From Aquimarina algiphila (GTDB lineage Bacteria > Bacteroidota > Bacteroidia > Flavobacteriales > Flavobacteriaceae): a DNA stretch of 53,930 nucleotides. The DNA lies in the NCBI RefSeq assembly GCF_007489275.1, contig NZ_VLNR01000082.1:1-53930 (forward strand), in the 5' to 3' direction. Of the stretch, positions 50,117-53,930 are shown piece by piece (position 1 is the stretch's first letter; each line of letters starts with the position of its first letter). The position numbers and the translations under genes are program-made. The notes below the pieces were generated by a model, which searched no databases, was not told the DNA's origin, and saw only the letters and a program-made list of their open reading frames with translations.

Positions 50117-51130
50117 TTAGTATACAATAATCTTTTTACAGAATTGAATGAATGCCCCATTGGGATTTTCAGGGATTGCTTGACCTTGAAATTTTTCTTC
50201 CCAAATAATAATCGCTTGCTGAACACCATCACGATAGCCACGATTTATTAAAATTTTGCGAGCAGTTTCTATTGCCTGATCTGATAATAAGTGTGACAGT
50301 TTTGATTGTTGTTCCTCAATTAACTGTTCAACCGTTCCATTTCGACGAGCCTTACGGCCTTGTTTAGAATATGTAAGTTCTTTGACTGATTCATCCTGAC
50401 CGTCTGGTGCAGTATGCCACCATTTTAATACAATATGAGTGATTTCTCGACCTTTTCCAGGAGTAGACATACCCTGTATTTTAACCCGAAATGTTGGTGA
50501 TAACTGATTTACTTCCTTTTCAGCAGGCTCAATAGCTCTTGTTCTAAGGTTAAACCAAGTTGTTAATTTATCCTTTGGAACACCCAAAAGGTTTCGAAAT
50601 TCTTGAACGGAAAATTCTTCTTGGCATTTGTTCATATTAATTCGCTTTTCAACCATTTCGTATAAAGCTAGACCATACTTTCCTGTGAAAGAAAGCATTA
50701 CATTTTTCTTTAATCTTGCAAAAACTGTACTATCATTCAATGCGTCTCTTAAATCAGGATCAAACGAATAATAGAACTTGCCGTCATTTCTTTCGTGTTC
50801 AATATTTTTCCCAAGTAGTTGAACTCTAAGTGTAGCTGATTCGCCATTCTGCTTTGTTTTGATATGGGCAATTGCTCCCATTAAACGCATAATTGAACTA
50901 TCAACCCGTTCATCACTATTTCGAGATAATCTTAATGCCTCTTTATCAATTGAATGTAATACTGGTTTAGCAATATCTTGTTTCGCGTTATCTACTAGAA
51001 GATTATATATCTTACGGTCATTAAGGGTGAGGGGAGTGACTTCAACCACATCAACTAATTCCCCTGGTTTTACAATGGTTCCAGAAGTCGATTTCACATC
51101 TAATGTTCTTAGTTGATCAGACATAATCAT
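50117..51130 (-). CDS. rep: Plasmid replication initiator (Rep_3 family)
   Basis: 337 residues. The Rep_3 winged-helix pattern is visible: LTLNDRKIYNLLVDNAKQDI, GAIAHIKTKQNGESATLRVQ, VMLSFTGKYGLALYEMVEKR and FRNLLGVPKDKLTTWFNL. It binds the iterons immediately upstream and melts the origin. ATG starts at 51130 and 51124 are both possible. The upstream strand contains a partial iteron in opposite orientation overlapping the start region (AACTACATCATTTTA at 51134-51148), which fits autoregulation by rep binding. Confidence 0.95.
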   Translation of the reverse strand: MIMSDQLRTLDVKSTSGTIVKPGELVDVVEVTPLTLNDRKIYNLLVDNAKQDIAKPVLHSIDKEALRLSRNSDERVDSSIMRLMGAIAHIKTKQNGESATLRVQLLGKNIEHERNDGKFYYSFDPDLRDALNDSTVFARLKKNVMLSFTGKYGLALYEMVEKRINMNKCQEEFSVQEFRNLLGVPKDKLTTWFNLRTRAIEPAEKEVNQLSPTFRVKIQGMSTPGKGREITHIVLKWWHTAPDGQDESVKELTYSKQGRKARRNGTVEQLIEEQQSKLSHLLSDQAIETARKILINRGYRDGVQQAIIIWEEKFQGQAIPENPNGAFIQFCKKIIVY

Positions 51131-51133
51131 AAA

Positions 51134-51660
51134 CTACATCATTTTATATTTATGTAGCAAGAAGTTTTTACAACTAAAATTCTGTGACAAAATGTAGTTT
51201 TAAAGAATTTTCTAGTTTGATTCTCAATACCAAATGTAGTAGGTAGTTATTTGTTACATACATAAATAGACACTAAATAGCTAGAAAACCTAGATAAAGA
51301 ACTGTCTAGTGACAAAATGTAGTTTTAGCTTGAATGATGGAATAAGTAATCAACGATATGTGACAAAATGTAGTTTTAAGCAATAAACGACATCCATATA
51401 ACACACTGAAAAACAAGTGTTTTTAACTCATTCTGCCTTTAATATTTCTAATATGACAAAATGTAGTTTCACATTAATCTCAAGACACTCATAAAAACTC
51501 TTGTGACAAAATGTAGTTTTAATAGCTCTAAATTGTGGATAACTTACTTTTAACGATCCCAAAATGTAGGTTTGGAGTGACTAAAAGTAGGTTTAGCGCT
51601 GACAAAATGTAGTATAACTGTGACTAAAAGTAGGTTTAGAGTGACAAAATGTAGTTTTCA
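51134..51660. repeat. Iterons of the replication origin
   Basis: The 18-base repeat TGACAAAATGTAGTTTTA occurs at 51185, 51310, 51361, 51454, 51504, 51600 and 51642, with a variant TGACTAAAAGTAGGTTTAG at 51578 and 51621, and degenerate copies near 51229 and 51558. Spacing is irregular at first, then tight (about 21 bases) in 51558-51660. A partial inverted copy overlaps the rep start. Together with Rep and DnaA boxes this defines oriV. Confidence 0.95.
51534..51542 (-). other. DnaA box in oriV
   Basis: TGTGGATAA, the exact complement of the consensus TTATCCACA, inside the iteron array. Confidence 0.75.
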
Positions 51661-51746
51661 ACAAAATAAGCACTTGATATTTAATTATAATTTGCTCCCT
51701 GAACAAGAACAAGAACAAACTTTAGAATAAAGAACAAGAAACTAGA

Positions 51747-51755
51747 TGTGGATAA
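51747..51755 (-). other. DnaA box next to oriV
   Basis: A second TGTGGATAA, in the AT-rich segment just beyond the iterons (about 51660-51810), the likely duplex-unwinding region. Confidence 0.75.
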
Positions 51756-51799
51756 CTTAATTAAATACAACAATTTTTAGAATAAAAATCTTTAATAAA

Positions 51800-52262
51800 A
51801 GTGAATGGCTAACGCCATTAGATATTAACTTGTGTGACCTGGCACACATAGCACCGACCCTCGCTTCGCTCTCCCATTGCTTCGCAATACCATTAATGCA
51901 TTCGCTATTCGCTCATAAGTTATATTTAGCTGGAGTATGTAACTAAATCGAGTATAAACCAACCAATATCGAATCCGTGGAAACAACTCAAGGGCTTAGC
52001 AGGAATTGATCGAGAGGTGAGGGAACTTTTAAGGCCAACTGAAGCCACATATCTTGCCGTTGAGAGGGTTAATGTGGTGTTTGTAGCAAAACAGTAGTCA
52101 ATTATTTACCCCTCTGTACGAGGCTTAAAACGACTTTTTTGCTAAGATACTTTTACTCGATATGAGTAGGGAACCAAGGTGGTAGTTCTAACCTCCATTA
52201 CTCGCGGGAGGAGCGTACATAAAATTTGTCCCCAAACTCCTTGTAGCTTGGACAAATGAATA
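51800..52262. other. Non-coding region after oriV
   Basis: 460 bases without a credible gene. Several hairpin-forming parts: GCTAACGCCATTAG; an 8-base stem ATTTGTCC/GGACAAAT at about 52219-52258 with an inner CCAA/TTGG; and short purine-rich stretches such as GAGAGCGAAGCGAGGG on the minus strand. It could hold a countertranscript or control RNA, but I cannot support one. Confidence 0.4.
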
Positions 52263-52718
52263 TTATTTAAGACCATTATTCAGAATCGCCTCAATCTCGC
52301 GGATAGACAACCCATCTTCCTTGTAATAATTATAACCTTTATTTTCAGAGTATTTCATAAACAACAACACCGATGATCCATAACCACGAATTATCGCTTG
52401 AAGATCGGTATTTCTCTCATCTAACGTTCGGTATCTCTTAAAGATTCGATAGGCTACTCTGTCCAGTAGTATTTGCCATTTCCCTACCTTTAAATCAGCC
52501 AATATGTGACAAAGTTCATGAGCGATGCCGCCAACGATGATGGCTTCATTTGCTTTTTTTAGCGACTCATCGACTTCAATAAAATATCCATGTCCGGTCA
52601 AGCCGCCCTGATCCATCAATGCATCCTCCAGATTTTTCCATTCTATGGCGATATCTTCATCCATAAGCTCTGGAAATGCATTTTTAATGATGTCATTAAG
52701 TATGGTTTGAAGGTTCAT
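52263..52718 (-). CDS. Minimal zincin-like protein with HExxH motif
   Basis: 151 residues. HELCHILADLKVG near residue 68 is a zinc-binding HExxH motif in a short single-domain protein, with candidate third ligands in TLDERNTDLQAIIRGYG. It is too short for a full peptidase; minimal gluzincins of this size accompany phage or plasmid modules (IrrE/ImmA-like, SprT-like). No signal peptide, so it acts in the cytoplasm if active. The fold call rests on this motif only. Confidence 0.75.
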   Translation of the reverse strand: MNLQTILNDIIKNAFPELMDEDIAIEWKNLEDALMDQGGLTGHGYFIEVDESLKKANEAIIVGGIAHELCHILADLKVGKWQILLDRVAYRIFKRYRTLDERNTDLQAIIRGYGSSVLLFMKYSENKGYNYYKEDGLSIREIEAILNNGLK

Positions 52719-52827
52719 ACGTCATGGCCTTGCTAGTATTTTAATTAGCAAGAGGATAGCGTAATGGTCTTGTTAAAACAAACGGAAATCATCTGATAAT
52801 GAAAACACCTATGTTGTCTGTGGCTGT

Positions 52828-52876
52828 GGGTAACTTGCTACGGAGCGCTTACAAAACGCGGAGTAATAAGTTATCC
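52828..52876 (-). other. Inverted repeat near the end of the doubtful minus-strand frame
   Basis: GGGTAACTTGCTAC pairs, with G-T wobbles, with GTAATAAGTTATCC; no T-run follows on the minus strand. Confidence 0.35.
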
Positions 52877-53130
52877 ATCAGTACAGCCCTGAAGATCATA
52901 TTTTGCTTGAGTTCTGATTGAATATACTCAATAGTAACAATGCAGCTCGCATATAGTGGGTTGTGGGGATCGTCAACCCTTGTTATTTCACTCACGCGGC
53001 TCTTAGAGTTACGCGAACGGTCAGTATTGCCTAAACTCCGGTTTCTCAAAGCAGCCGGATGGCGATGTGCTGTCCAGGCTAACGCTAAAAGCATCGCACC
53101 TGTAACGTGAGTGGCAGGTTTTGACGACAT
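52849..53130 (-). CDS. Doubtful protein, alphaproteobacterial style
   Basis: 93 residues from the ATG at 53130 (MSSKPATHVTGAMLLALAWT); the frame is open further upstream. The sequence is Arg/His-rich (AHRHPAALRNRSLGNTDR) with VSEITRVDDPHNPLYASCI. I have a faint memory of similar uncharacterised alphaproteobacterial frames. It could equally be a non-coding shadow. Not supported by a good ribosome binding site. Confidence 0.35.
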   Translation of the reverse strand: MSSKPATHVTGAMLLALAWTAHRHPAALRNRSLGNTDRSRNSKSRVSEITRVDDPHNPLYASCIVTIEYIQSELKQNMIFRAVLMDNLLLRVL

Positions 53131-53183
53131 CCGGCATTTTATGGATGTATCTCCCCTTAACAAAAATCAGGAGGAGATCACAT

Positions 53184-53543
53184 ATGTCAGAACATCCAGT
53201 GGATATTTATGTTGGAAAAAGGCTTAGAATAAAGCGTAACTCGCTTGAAATGTCTCAGGATGAGTTAGCTAAAGCCATAGGTGTTACGTTTCAGCAAATC
53301 CAAAAATATGAAAAAGGAAAGAACCGTATTTCAAGTAGTCGCTTGTACGAGCTGAAAAAAGCGTTGAATTGTTCTATGGAATATTTTTTCGATGGGTTTG
53401 ATGATCAAACTAGTGATTCTCAACTTTTACAAGAACCATCTGTTGATGAAAAAGAATGGCTAAAAATACGGTCTAATTTCTGTCGGTTGCCAATCGGAAT
53501 ACAACAATCCTTCAGAAAACTTATTAACAGCATAAATGATTAA
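53184..53543 (+). CDS. XRE regulator of alphaproteobacterial type
   Basis: 119 residues from the ATG at 53184; a strong Shine-Dalgarno AGGAGGAG lies 7 bases upstream. The frame is open upstream to 53121, but the SD decides. EHPVDIYVGKRLRIKRNSLE, MSQDELAKAIGVTFQQIQKY and EKGKNRISSSRLYELKKAL form a single helix-turn-helix domain of the kind common in Alphaproteobacteria. It is next to a Bacteroidota tRNA, which supports cross-phylum transfer. It could regulate the plasmid right end. Confidence 0.9.
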   Translation: MSEHPVDIYVGKRLRIKRNSLEMSQDELAKAIGVTFQQIQKYEKGKNRISSSRLYELKKALNCSMEYFFDGFDDQTSDSQLLQEPSVDEKEWLKIRSNFCRLPIGIQQSFRKLINSIND

Positions 53544-53591
53544 AAAGCAGCGTATCGAATGCTAGTAAACCAACAGAAGAAATTGATTATT

Positions 53592-53612
53592 TGTTGTACC
53601 AATGTTGTACCA
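53592..53612. repeat. Tandem TGTTGTACCA repeat near the tRNA terminator
   Basis: TGTTGTACCA occurs twice 11 bases apart (53592-53601 and 53603-53612), close to the tRNA 3' flank. Such a repeat could be a core of an integration site, but no integrase is seen and the second att copy is not in the window. Confidence 0.3.
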
Positions 53613-53613
53613 G

Positions 53614-53654
53614 TAAAAAAACAAAAGCCCCGAGTAGTTGAATACTCAGGGCTT
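53614..53654 (-). terminator. Terminator of tRNA-Gln
   Basis: On the minus strand AGCCCTGAGTA/TACTCGGGGCT hairpin followed by a T-rich run. Confidence 0.85.
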
Positions 53655-53661
53655 GTAGCTG

Positions 53662-53734
53662 TTGGTCTACTAGGGCTCGAACCTAGACTCTTCTGGACCA
53701 AAACCAGACGTGTTGCCAGTTACACCATAGACCA
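53662..53734 (-). tRNA. tRNA-Gln (anticodon TTG)
   Basis: On the minus strand: acceptor stem TGGTCTA/TAGACCA, anticodon arm TCTGG-TTTTGGT-CCAGA with anticodon TTG, and a T arm TAGGTTCGAGCCCTA. The discriminator base is A; CCA is not encoded. It is followed by the terminator at 53614-53654. Confidence 0.96.
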
Positions 53735-53883
53735 ATGCGTCATTGCGGGTGCAAATTTAAAACTTTCTTTTGGCTCTGCAAACATTTTTTTAAAAAAATA
53801 TTCTATTAACCCGTTGTGCATTTAGAAAAAGTTGCGCAAACTGCTAAAAGGCAGTAAATTGTAGTTACGACACTATAATTCAT

Positions 53884-53930
53884 ATGCACAACTTTCAAGC
53901 AAATTACGATAAAATACTCAAGGTTTTAAA
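53884..53930 (+). CDS. Possible gene start cut by the window end
   Basis: ATG then HNFQANYDKILKVL, open to the window end. It is divergent from the tRNA. Too short to identify. Confidence 0.35.
   Translation, partial: MHNFQANYDKILKVL

Noticed and set aside
51134..51660. Regular short repeats that could suggest a CRISPR array
   Set aside because: Repeat unit is ~18 bases with irregular spacing, next to a Rep_3 initiator with DnaA boxes; these are iterons. No cas genes.
53560..53660. Remnant of a tyrosine integrase next to the tRNA
   Set aside because: The short peptide read on the minus strand (LLVQHWYNK) is too short and in no sustained frame.

Overview
The window looks like most of the backbone of a mobilizable or conjugative iteron plasmid, possibly joined to chromosome at its right edge, from a low-GC Bacteroidota host, probably a marine flavobacterium. 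Host evidence: exported proteins with signal peptides ending in THAQ, SSAQ or TYAQ, a type IX secretion (T9SS) C-terminal sorting domain, outer-membrane barrel architecture, and a tRNA-Gln with a Bacteroidota-like terminator. Several modules look proteobacterial instead: HigB2/HigA2 and VapC/Phd toxin-antitoxin pairs and an RTX operon, all with TTGnnn-17-TAnnnT promoters, and a Shine-Dalgarno-led XRE regulator of an alphaproteobacterial type. The element appears to have exchanged genes across phyla.

Layout. 1-5.0 kb: truncated IS21 helper (istB), an N6-adenine methyltransferase, a MobF relaxase-helicase with a small partner gene, and a candidate oriT/leading region. 5.0-14.3 kb: accessory island with a very acidic possible DNA mimic, a four-gene membrane cluster, VapC/Phd, two paralogous repeat proteins under an identical promoter-like box, a candidate structured RNA, HigBA, and an OLD-family ATPase/nuclease with a small partner. 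14.3-21 kb: XRE regulator with a palindromic operator, a signal-peptide protein and a 1,850-residue RTX adhesin-like protein. 21-23.7 kb: small membrane and DNA-binding genes. 23.7-29.9 kb: hairpins and a duplicated 68-bp element, three exported proteins typical of flavobacteria, then a scar of broken IS3, IS1595 and methylase pieces. 30-35.3 kb: EEP-family nuclease/phosphatase, an outer-membrane protein, a small acidic protein and a 671-residue protein with three similar beta-rich modules.

35.6-42 kb is a tight operon of three exported proteins, a polytopic membrane protein, a small protein and a soluble VirD4/TraD-like coupling ATPase. A remnant of the ATPase gene's 3' end lies 2 kb downstream, marking a later insertion. 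44-48.6 kb: thioredoxin-fold protein, lipoprotein, XRE regulator, two paralogous small proteins, a candidate structured RNA, RadC and a primase-like protein. 48.6-51.8 kb: ParA plus a small centromere-binding partner between AT-rich repeats, Rep_3 initiator, about ten iterons and two DnaA boxes. 52-53.9 kb: minimal HExxH protein, XRE regulator and tRNA-Gln.

Replication (Rep, iterons, DnaA boxes, primase), partition (ParA/ParB-like, repeats) and DNA processing (relaxase, coupling ATPase) are all present. No VirB4-like ATPase or other recognisable mating-pair genes, no type I exporter for the RTX protein and no integrase are visible. The strongest candidates for something undescribed are the four-gene membrane cluster at 5.8-8.1 kb, the envelope/coupling operon at 35.6-42 kb, and the paired repeat proteins with an identical promoter box and shared C-terminal tail at 8.8-11.7 kb. 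All family calls come from reading the sequence by eye; no database search was run.
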